The position numbers and the translations under genes were made by a program. Below are positions 1 to 5,419 of a DNA stretch of 5,419 bases, piece by piece (within the stretch, counting starts at the first letter, position 1; each line of letters opens with the position of its first letter). The stretch comes from Bdellovibrionales bacterium (GTDB lineage Bacteria; Bdellovibrionota; Bacteriovoracia; Bacteriovoracales; Bacteriovoracaceae), in NCBI GenBank assembly GCA_023250775.1, contig JAHFAA010000290.1, forward strand, positions 1 to 5,419, in the 5' to 3' direction. The notes below the pieces were generated by a model. That model saw only the letters and a list, made by a program, of their open reading frames with translations, was not told the origin of the DNA and ran no database searches.

Positions 1-339
1 TTCTGCGCCATTGCTTTTTTACCCTTTGTTGATTTCAAAACGCTGGCAACACTCAATTTCACGAATTATGCCGTGTTATTTTTTCTGGGTTGCAACACGG
101 TGATCGCCTATGGCGGAATGGCTGAGGCCCTGCAACGAATTCCTGCCAACCAGGTCAGTGTCATCATTGCTTTGAATCCTCTGCTCACCATTGTGGTTAT
201 GCAGGTTCTAAAAATCTCTCAAGCACATTTGATTCCAGACGAGGTCATGGGCATTCAAAGTGGGTTGGGTGCCTTACTCATTATTCTTGGAGCTATCTTA
301 GTTGTCGCCAAGATACGGTTTAAACGCCCCGATCTCTAA
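1..339 (+). CDS. DMT/EamA-family transporter, C-terminal part (5' truncated)
   Basis: The reading frame is open from the first base and ends at a TAA at 337-339, giving 112 residues. The true start lies outside the window, and an internal GTG at 73 is not a credible start because the frame continues upstream. Three hydrophobic segments are visible at about residues 24-44, 52-70 and 84-105. The pattern 'IPANQVSV...LNPLLTI' followed by 'GLGALLIILGAILVV' is typical of the last helices of the second EamA repeat in the drug/metabolite transporter superfamily. Such proteins sit in the inner membrane and usually have ten helices. Substrates range widely (amino acids, nucleosides, drugs), so none is proposed. 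The loop before the last helix is somewhat long, as in some subfamilies. The final 42 bp overlap the 3' end of the convergent methyltransferase gene. The family call is fairly sure; the function is unknown. Confidence 0.8.
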   Translation, partial: FCAIAFLPFVDFKTLATLNFTNYAVLFFLGCNTVIAYGGMAEALQRIPANQVSVIIALNPLLTIVVMQVLKISQAHLIPDEVMGIQSGLGALLIILGAILVVAKIRFKRPDL

Positions 340-1356
340 GATCTGACAGGCCTTTTTACTAAGAGCAACCAGCAAACATTCTTTCTTATGGGCCGGCAAA
401 TGAATCGCCTGAACGTAGTAAAAATCTCTTTCTGACTGTGAGATCTTTTTAATCGCCGTCATAAGCTGGGGCAAACTTTCAATGCTGGGAGTTTTGAGAG
501 TAATCAGTTGCCCCCACAAATCATTTGAATATTGGGAAATTCGCATGGTCTCATTATAGGCCATCGGAAGTGGGAGATTGAGATCATTCGCCAGCCACTC
601 AAAGGTCGGTACATTAAGACGCTGCAATGATTTTTCAATATCTCCCTTGCGAACCTCTTGCACGGGTTTACGAATGTTTTTTAAACGATCGGCCATAGGG
701 GAGTTGAGTAATTTTTGATCCATGTCCCCTGTATCAATACCGAGAACGAAATGACCTTCTTGCAGCAAAAAATAGGCCACGCCGCCCGGTGCGCATCCTA
801 TCTCTAGAAATGTTTGGGGGTCTTGAATTTTTTTCATCTGAAGGCGCTCAAAGGTCTGGGCCATTTTCAAGTAAGCACGTGAAGGTGATTCCTTTGGAAT
901 ATTGCTCGAGATGTTGCCAAAATTGTTTATCGGTGGCAAAAATTGGAAGACATTTATCCAACACTCTTTTTGCTCATAAACATACACCCACGCAATCCAG
1001 TCATTCATTTTCGGTAATTTGCTACCTTGATTTTTGACCAGAATATCAATTTCCGTACATTGAGTAGATGCTGGATCTATAAATACAGGAGCATTTAATT
1101 CTTTTTCTAGCTGCTTTAATTTTTCAGCAAGTTGCTTTCGTCCCACTTTGCCGTAAAAGATCCCTGTCTTTAAGGAATACACGGGCATGAATTTATTGAG
1201 ATCTTTTTCGCTCAGGAGGCTTTGACCAAATTTGTATGTCAGAAAAGAAGGCGCGGAAAAACTGGGACGTAGTTCGGGAAAACGGATTGCGATTTCCTCT
1301 TTGAGGAGTTCCTCGCTCTCAGCATTAGATTGGATGGCAAGATAAGATCCCTGCAT
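298..1356 (-). CDS. RlmM/FtsJ-like SAM-dependent methyltransferase
   Basis: This 352-residue protein is probably a cytoplasmic RNA 2'-O-ribose methyltransferase. The C-terminal half has a Rossmann-type SAM domain: motif I at residues 185-192 (E-I-G-C-A-P-G-G), an acidic residue after strand 2 at D208, and motif IV at 255-259 (W-L-A-N-D). The K-D-K-E tetrad of FtsJ-class ribose methyltransferases can be placed at K164 (within SRAYLK), D258, K288 (ITLKTP) and E326 (KKECLLV). The N-terminal ~150 residues are a separate domain containing 'RFPELRPSFSAPSFLTYKF', compatible with the N-terminal domain of RlmM-type enzymes. The length is close to that of E. coli RlmM (about 366 residues), which modifies 23S rRNA C2498. 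The ATG start is supported by GAGGA five bases upstream. The gene overlaps the transporter tail-to-tail. Overall similarity to true RlmM is judged by eye, so no symbol is given; the substrate could be another RNA. Confidence 0.78.
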   Translation of the reverse strand: MQGSYLAIQSNAESEELLKEEIAIRFPELRPSFSAPSFLTYKFGQSLLSEKDLNKFMPVYSLKTGIFYGKVGRKQLAEKLKQLEKELNAPVFIDPASTQCTEIDILVKNQGSKLPKMNDWIAWVYVYEQKECWINVFQFLPPINNFGNISSNIPKESPSRAYLKMAQTFERLQMKKIQDPQTFLEIGCAPGGVAYFLLQEGHFVLGIDTGDMDQKLLNSPMADRLKNIRKPVQEVRKGDIEKSLQRLNVPTFEWLANDLNLPLPMAYNETMRISQYSNDLWGQLITLKTPSIESLPQLMTAIKKISQSERDFYYVQAIHLPAHKKECLLVALSKKACQILEIGAFKPYLGDN

Positions 1357-1360
1357 TATG

Positions 1361-1365
1361 TCCTC
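1361..1365 (-). promoter_or_regulatory. Ribosome binding site of the methyltransferase gene
   Basis: On the minus strand GAGGA lies four bases before the ATG at 1356-1354, counting the bases at 1360-1357. It is a good match to the anti-Shine-Dalgarno sequence and supports this start. Confidence 0.6.
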
Positions 1366-1386
1366 AAAGGTATTTCAAAATAAGGC

Positions 1387-1395
1387 ATTTTAGCA
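1387..1395 (-). promoter_or_regulatory. Candidate extended -10 promoter for the methyltransferase gene
   Basis: The minus strand reads TGCTAAAAT, an extended -10 (TGn) joined to TAAAAT, which matches TATAAT at five of six positions. Transcription from here would begin about 20-25 bases before the ATG. No convincing -35 hexamer is found at 16-18 bp, so the call rests on the extended -10 alone. The site overlaps an 8-bp palindrome AGCATGCT at 1392-1399, which could be chance. Confidence 0.3.
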
Positions 1396-1537
1396 TGCTT
1401 CTCTACAAGATAGCAGTGTCTAAAGTTTTGACGGCCACTAAAAATCATCATCAACCACCGCATCACATTCAGGTGCTTAGGACAAATCGGCCGGCATCAC
1501 CCTTGCAACCTTATGCCCAGATTGTACTGACCTATTT

Positions 1538-1542
1538 GGAGG
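1538..1542 (+). promoter_or_regulatory. Ribosome binding site that decides the GTG start of the modular lipoprotein
   Basis: GGAGG lies four bases before the GTG at 1547. It is the only strong Shine-Dalgarno match near this gene. The GTG places a short charged N-terminus directly before the hydrophobic signal peptide core, so the GTG is preferred although it is not an ATG. Confidence 0.7.
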
Positions 1543-1546
1543 CCGC

Positions 1547-2260
1547 GTGAAACTTTCTTCAAACCTTTTTTTTCTCGTTATCTCTCTATTACTTCTTTCA
1601 AGCTGTGGAAATAAAGACCCACTCACGGCCGCTATCGATGCTGCTGAATCCAAAGCAGTTGGAGACATCTCACATCCAAGGCCATTGCGCGTTTGTACCT
1701 TAGAATCACTTGCCGATGGCACATATTTAGTCTGTGATGACGGAACCATTCAAAAATTGAGCAGCACTATCATTGGCACCGACGGCACTTCATGCTCTGT
1801 AACAACAATTAGTAATGGCGCCATCATTACATGTGATGATGGCACCTCTGCCGAAATTCACGATGGGGTAGTTACGATTACAACCCCTGATCCGCAATCT
1901 GGTTCAGGTTCAGGCGTCGACACTGGTTCAGGTTCGGGCATCGACACTGGTTCAGGTTCAGGCATCGACACTGGCTCAGGTTCGGGCATTGACACTGGTT
2001 CAGGTTCGGGCATCGACACTGGTTCAGGCGATGGTTCGAATCAGGACGATAATGATGGGAATATTGACGACGATAATGGCGGCGACCAAAATGGCGATGC
2101 TAACCATGATGACGACAATCGTTGCCCCTTTAACGATAAAATCGAAAAACTTGGTCAATGCCTACGCCAATATCATCATGATAAGGCCTGCATAAAAAAA
2201 TGTATTAAAGCTCATCAAAAGTTTCACAAAGAAAAACATAAGCATGAGCATCACGATTGA
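1547..2260 (+). CDS. Modular repeat-containing lipoprotein with Cys/His-rich C-terminal tail
   Basis: This 237-residue protein is predicted to be a lipid-anchored envelope or surface protein of unknown function. Residues 1-20 form a lipoprotein signal peptide with lipobox L-S-S-C and lipidated C20. Residues 50-67 and 83-100 are two copies of a module with spacing C-x12-C-D-D-G-T, offset by exactly 33 residues without gaps. Residues 119-158 are five copies of GSGSG[V/I]DT. Residues 165-191 are an Asp/Asn/Gly linker with 11 Asp, loosely like Ca-binding DxDxDG loops. Residues 192-237 are basic, with 10 Lys, 2 Arg, 8 His and Cys at 193, 205, 215 and 219. No Lys or Arg occurs from 71 to 191. The mature protein has eight non-lipid Cys, consistent with disulfides or metal binding. 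The gene reads away from the methyltransferase, and its last 10 bp overlap the hydrolase gene tail-to-tail. No convincing promoter was found. I do not recognise the whole protein. The C-x12-CDDGT module resembles segments I recall from bacterial collagen-like surface proteins, but I could not check this. Confidence 0.85.
   Translation: MKLSSNLFFLVISLLLLSSCGNKDPLTAAIDAAESKAVGDISHPRPLRVCTLESLADGTYLVCDDGTIQKLSSTIIGTDGTSCSVTTISNGAIITCDDGTSAEIHDGVVTITTPDPQSGSGSGVDTGSGSGIDTGSGSGIDTGSGSGIDTGSGSGIDTGSGDGSNQDDNDGNIDDDNGGDQNGDANHDDDNRCPFNDKIEKLGQCLRQYHHDKACIKKCIKAHQKFHKEKHKHEHHD
1694..1846 (+). repeat. Two-copy internal duplication encoding C-x12-C-D-D-G-T
   Basis: Copy one covers codons 50-67 (1694-1747) and copy two codons 83-100 (1793-1846), a 99-bp offset. 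Matching positions include both Cys pairs (C50/C83 and C63/C96), G58/G91, the DDGT run, and hydrophobic residues L52/V85, L55/I88 and L61/I94. Nucleotide identity is clear only around the CDDGT codons, so the duplication is old. It is best read as two small beta-rich modules, each possibly closed by one disulfide. Confidence 0.6.
1901..2020 (+). repeat. 24-bp tandem repeat, 5 copies, in frame (GSGSG[V/I]DT)
   Basis: Units start at 1901, 1925, 1949, 1973 and 1997, each exactly 24 bp, with a decaying sixth copy (GSGDGS) from 2021. Units two and five are identical. All other differences are third-position changes except one GTC-to-ATC change in the first unit (Val to Ile). Copy-number change by slippage would keep the reading frame and only lengthen or shorten a flexible Gly/Ser-rich linker between the CDDGT modules and the C-terminal tail. 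Confidence 0.95.
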
Positions 2261-3057
2261 TTTGCAGGCGCAAGAAATGCACTGATCTTTTTCAGTACCT
2301 CGGCATCCTTCAAAATTCGATTATGCCCTTTTCCTGATGTCTTGATTAATTGTGAATTAGGAAGGTCATGATTTAGCAATTCCGAATTTTGAAATTTTGA
2401 GGCCCTGTCATCGACATCATGAAAAAGAAGGAATGGCCCTTTTTGCAAATGAGTAAGATTTTTGGGATTGATATCATCGAGCTTATACGCAAATCGTATC
2501 TCTGAAATTCGAATGAAGGCATCAAGAGCGTAATGTAACAGGCCAGCTGATCTTGCCCACGCTTCAAACTCCGTTTTCATATCATAATGAGGTGCGATCA
2601 GCACTGTTTTGAAATCAGCACGCGCCATTTTACTCGCCAACACTATAGTGGCACCGCAACCCATCGAATGGGCAACAACACCTTGAAGGTCAGGATAGTG
2701 AGCGGCAACCAGGGCCAACGATGTGACAAATTCCAGATAAGTCGAACCAATGCCATCCGAATCACCATGCCCAGGGGCATCGAAAAGCGCAACTTTATAT
2801 CCTAAATTCAAGACTGGTTGGATGAGAGGAGAAAGTTGTAGGCCACGTCCGGCCCAGCCATGCATCAGAATTATTGTCGGCCCTACGCCATATTCCCAAA
2901 CACAAATTTGTTTGGTGGTATTTGGAATTGCTAAGCGAAAAATTTTTCCTTTTGATCCCCAGGCCTTTTCATTTTCACTCAGGCGAAAGGCTGCGGGTCT
3001 CATTAAAGCTGCTTTAATAATTTCGTAAGGAATTTTAAAAAGTAAATTTTTGATCAC
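2251..3057 (-). CDS. Alpha/beta-fold hydrolase
   Basis: This 268-residue protein has all the landmarks of an active serine alpha/beta hydrolase. The oxyanion-hole motif H-G-W-A-G-R-G is at 66-72, the strand-4 motif D-A-P-G-H-G-D-S at 93-100, and the nucleophile elbow A-H-S-M-G has S131 in place. A probable acid is D217 within HDVDDR, and H245 lies in GKGHN. Ala instead of Gly before the HSMG is common in the subfamily with 'HGWxGR' and 'DAPxHG' motifs. No signal peptide is seen, so it is probably cytoplasmic. Esterase or lipase-like activity is the general expectation; the substrate is unknown. The GTG start at 3057 shares four bases (GTGA) with the stop of the upstream lipoprotein gene and has no clear ribosome binding site, so translation probably depends on coupling. 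A later in-frame ATG at codon 19 is possible but less likely. The 3' end overlaps the convergent lipoprotein gene by 10 bp. Confidence 0.85.
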   Translation of the reverse strand: MIKNLLFKIPYEIIKAALMRPAAFRLSENEKAWGSKGKIFRLAIPNTTKQICVWEYGVGPTIILMHGWAGRGLQLSPLIQPVLNLGYKVALFDAPGHGDSDGIGSTYLEFVTSLALVAAHYPDLQGVVAHSMGCGATIVLASKMARADFKTVLIAPHYDMKTEFEAWARSAGLLHYALDAFIRISEIRFAYKLDDINPKNLTHLQKGPFLLFHDVDDRASKFQNSELLNHDLPNSQLIKTSGKGHNRILKDAEVLKKISAFLAPANQS

Positions 3058-5387
3058 TGCACAGAGGCCGTAAATGGATTCTCTGGCGTAGGTGCGGGAA
3101 GTTCCGCTTCAGCTACGCCGTATTTTTGAATCTCTTCCGCCGTCACAGGATAGTACTTCTCCAGAATTTTTCGAGCAATATCAAGTTCGTTGGCGTCACT
3201 TCCTTCTTTGATGTTTTCATGCCCTTGCGTCAGCAACAAACAGAGCTGAAAAAGTGGCACATAGTTGGAATCCTTTTTGGACGACCTCAGCATTTTTTCG
3301 CCTTGGTGGCAGTAACGTAGCCCTTTTTCTTTTGTTAGTTTTTCAACCACTTCTTTTTGAATAGTGGCCAAAAGTGTATTTTGTCCTGTGGTTTTTTCTG
3401 AGGCAGGATCGGGAACATTGACACGATCATTTTTCAGCCCATTCAAATCGCTTGGCATAACGCCTTCAAAGATATCTCCCTCTTTATTTTTTACCACATA
3501 TTCAAGAACCTTAGATGGGTAATTTATTTTGCTTAAAAGATCCATATATTGAAACTCTAATTTCATTGAGACATTTATTCCGACACGATAGGAACGATAA
3601 GTGTAATCAGAGTTGACGTTTTCCTGAAGATATCTTGGAGTCGCATTATATTTTGCTTGTGCGGCATCCAGGCTCGCAGTGCTCAGACCACTGATCGCTC
3701 CCTTACAAATCGCAGCGGCAAACGCATTGGCCATTTGATCACACTGATTATTGAGAGTTTGCCTTTGTGCCGCACTGTTATTGTAATCATTTTGTGCGGT
3801 GGTCAACTCCTGCTGAACCTTAAACCATTCGGGATTATCCACCATTCGCGTACTCGAAACAAAACGTGAAGTTTTATAGATCACTTGATTAGCGCCGTAT
3901 TCTTCAATCTTATTTTCAAGCGCATTGGCCCAGAGAATGACATCTAAATTTTTCAATTTCTCGTCGTCTTTTGTTGGCATCTTAGAGAGATCTTGTGCTT
4001 TCTTCACCGAATAGATGTACTCAACAGGCAATACATCATTGGCCAAAATCATATTCACCTGGGTCGGCCAGTTCGATAACTTTGTTGTGCTCGAAATGAT
4101 TTGTTGTTTTAGAAAAGTTTCCAGCTCATAGGGCGACTGTGCGGCATTTGTTTGCGCAGCCTCTCCCTGGCTTTTAAAAAAAATCATGGCATTTAATGCG
4201 CCTTTATTTTTGATATAGTCAAAGGCCTCTTTGTCCAAGGCCACCTGGGTTTGCGCTTGTTCTGGATCAATTCGCCAAGCACTTTTCAAGATCATCCACA
4301 CTAACGGCAAAGACTCTTTTGACTTGGAAAGATCTTTGGCCTTTTTGATTAAAAGACCTGCAATCGCCACACGCATTTTTTTAACTTCTTCCTGAAAACC
4401 CGTAATCTGTTCTTTGGTGACCCCGTCCACCTCCATAAGGAGACGATAACCATCGATGGCCTTCATATAAGACGCTATGGTCTTTTCCTTCAACAACGCC
4501 GTTAGGCCCTTCGCTTCGCTGGCAAGTAAGTCATTTTTAATCGCCGGCCCTTGCTTTACGAAATAGGCATTCTCAGCATTAATTTTTTTAAGCTCCTGAA
4601 GTTTTAAATAAGCGTCTTTGTATTTTTTCTTTTTATATAAATCGCTTGTTTCAGTCGCCAGCAGTCCCTCGTCACCCTTCGTGATTTCGGGAAAATATTT
4701 TTTTATTTTTTCAAACAGTCCCTTAGCAACTGAAATTTTAGATGCATCCAAAGCAGCCAAGCCCTTTGTGTCTAGATCAAGAATCAAGGCCTCTCGTAGC
4801 TCCTTATAAGCTGCGCTCAATTCAGGCATGAACTCCTTATAGGGAAGTAATGGCTCAAATCCAAGGAACGCTTTCTCAATTTTATTTTTCGCCATCTCCT
4901 TCAATGCATCTGCTTTTCCAAGCAGATCAGTCCGCTCTGCATTTTTAGTTTCCAGAACCTGGGTGATCTGTTTCAACAAATCATTTTTCTCACTCAGCTT
5001 TTTTTCATTATCTGAAATTTTGTCTTCTGCTTTGATTTTCTGTACGGCCTTCACGGCAGCATCAGCAAATTGTTGAGCCGTGGTTATGTCTGCAATCACT
5101 GTTGGTAGGTCTTTCGAATCAAGTTCTCCTTGCACCTTTGTAAAATTTTTTTGCGCCAGTTGAAACTTGACCTCTCCTAGCAGCAATAGAAATTCCGATC
5201 TTTCATTGCCTTCCGATTTTGATGCCTCAAAAAATTTGTCTGCTTCTTCGTAGTTTCCACTCTGAAGCTGAACGGCACCCAGCTTTTGATTTTTGGCACC
5301 CGCACAACCCGCGATCGCGATTACGCAGATAATAATTTGGAGGGATAAAAGAAGACGACTTTGGAGTTTAAATTTATTTTTCTTCAT
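3054..5387 (-). CDS. Large TPR-like helical lipoprotein, function unknown
   Basis: This 777-residue protein has a basic N-terminus, a hydrophobic core and the lipobox I-A-G-C with lipidated C28, so it should be anchored to an envelope membrane and face the periplasm or outside. Residues 35-80 look like a TPR helix pair (AVQLQSGNYEEADKFFEAS). Further TPR-like helices lie at about 208-232 and 243-275. Residues 115-172 are Lys/Glu-rich and probably coiled coil. Residues 519-560 are Asn/Gln-rich, followed by a Tyr-rich, probably beta-structured stretch at 583-616 with 'DYTYRSYRVGINVSMKLEF'. The end is Pro-rich (PAPTPENP). Other cysteines are C21 (in the signal peptide), C549, C561, C693 and C716. 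Such scaffolds usually mediate protein-protein contacts, often in envelope assembly complexes. The ATG has no clear ribosome binding site, and the frame stays open to the window edge, so a start further upstream cannot be excluded, although the signal peptide argues for this one. It forms a coupled unit with the hydrolase. Confidence 0.8.
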   Translation of the reverse strand: MKKNKFKLQSRLLLSLQIIICVIAIAGCAGAKNQKLGAVQLQSGNYEEADKFFEASKSEGNERSEFLLLLGEVKFQLAQKNFTKVQGELDSKDLPTVIADITTAQQFADAAVKAVQKIKAEDKISDNEKKLSEKNDLLKQITQVLETKNAERTDLLGKADALKEMAKNKIEKAFLGFEPLLPYKEFMPELSAAYKELREALILDLDTKGLAALDASKISVAKGLFEKIKKYFPEITKGDEGLLATETSDLYKKKKYKDAYLKLQELKKINAENAYFVKQGPAIKNDLLASEAKGLTALLKEKTIASYMKAIDGYRLLMEVDGVTKEQITGFQEEVKKMRVAIAGLLIKKAKDLSKSKESLPLVWMILKSAWRIDPEQAQTQVALDKEAFDYIKNKGALNAMIFFKSQGEAAQTNAAQSPYELETFLKQQIISSTTKLSNWPTQVNMILANDVLPVEYIYSVKKAQDLSKMPTKDDEKLKNLDVILWANALENKIEEYGANQVIYKTSRFVSSTRMVDNPEWFKVQQELTTAQNDYNNSAAQRQTLNNQCDQMANAFAAAICKGAISGLSTASLDAAQAKYNATPRYLQENVNSDYTYRSYRVGINVSMKLEFQYMDLLSKINYPSKVLEYVVKNKEGDIFEGVMPSDLNGLKNDRVNVPDPASEKTTGQNTLLATIQKEVVEKLTKEKGLRYCHQGEKMLRSSKKDSNYVPLFQLCLLLTQGHENIKEGSDANELDIARKILEKYYPVTAEEIQKYGVAEAELPAPTPENPFTASVQ

Positions 5388-5419
5388 GCCATTAATGCTA
5401 TTAGCTTTGGCAATATTTT

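Noticed and set aside
331..357. Intrinsic terminator after the transporter (GATCT-CTA-AGATC hairpin and a T run)
   Set aside because: The stem is only 5 bp and AT-rich, it spans the stop codon, and the five T's start nine bases downstream. Too weak to call.
789..1037. Open frame antisense to the methyltransferase
   Set aside because: It covers conserved methyltransferase motifs on the other strand, has no start signals, and its translation has no domain-like character.
1392..1399. AGCATGCT palindrome as an operator
   Set aside because: An 8-bp palindrome occurs often by chance and has no second copy nearby. Its overlap with the candidate -10 is mentioned only in that entry.
1428..1433. TTGACG as the -35 of a promoter for the modular lipoprotein
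   Set aside because: No acceptable -10 hexamer is found 16-18 bp downstream.
1901..2020. RTX-type calcium-binding nonapeptide repeats
   Set aside because: The period is eight residues, not nine, and the GGxGxDxUx pattern is absent. The array is a Gly/Ser-rich linker.
1901..2020. CRISPR array
   Set aside because: The units are directly adjacent 24-bp in-frame repeats with no unique spacers.
1916..2026. Aspartic-protease-like 'DTGS' motif
   Set aside because: It arises repeatedly at the repeat junctions in a low-complexity linker, with no protease fold around it.
1989..2195. Alternative reading frame inside the modular lipoprotein gene
   Set aside because: It is Met/Thr-rich low-complexity sequence produced by reading the repeats and GAT-rich linker out of frame, and it has no ribosome binding site.
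5388..5419. Promoter or ribosome binding site for the large lipoprotein
   Set aside because: Only 32 bp are available, with no Shine-Dalgarno match and no spaced -35/-10 pair. Nothing can be assigned.

Overview
The window looks like an ordinary chromosomal stretch from a Gram-negative, moderately AT-rich bacterium. Two of the five genes encode lipoproteins with classical lipoboxes. The overall style suggests a bdellovibrio-like lineage (Bdellovibrionota or a deltaproteobacterial relative): compact and overlapping genes, frequent GTG starts, and a secreted protein with a C-x12-C-D-D-G-T module. This assignment is an impression from memory. No rRNA or other phylogenetic marker is present, so confidence in it is low. 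No RNA gene, insertion sequence, CRISPR array or phage gene was seen.

Layout, left to right. (1) The 3' end of a DMT/EamA-type membrane transporter on the + strand, cut by the window edge. (2) On the - strand, a complete RlmM/FtsJ-like SAM-dependent methyltransferase whose 3' end overlaps the transporter tail-to-tail by 42 bp. (3) A 190-bp divergent intergenic region holding the methyltransferase start signals and a good ribosome binding site for the next gene. (4) On the + strand, a 237-residue modular lipoprotein with a duplicated cysteine-containing module, five 24-bp tandem repeats encoding GSGSG[V/I]DT, an acidic Asp/Asn linker and a Cys/His/Lys-rich tail. (5) On the - strand, a two-gene unit: a 777-residue helical, TPR-like lipoprotein followed by an alpha/beta hydrolase, coupled through a 4-nt GTGA overlap. 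The hydrolase ends inside the last codons of the modular lipoprotein, with a 10-bp tail-to-tail overlap.

The methyltransferase and transporter look like housekeeping or common accessory functions. The large lipoprotein and the hydrolase are probably co-translated, but nothing in the sequence says what they do together. The most distinctive object is the modular lipoprotein. Its C-terminal helix carries Cys/His residues at exact four-residue spacing (H211, C215, C219, H223, H227, H231, H235). The 121 residues before this tail contain no Lys or Arg. I do not recognise this architecture as a described family. A cell-surface metal-binding or polyanion-binding lipoprotein is the most economical hypothesis, and it is untested.
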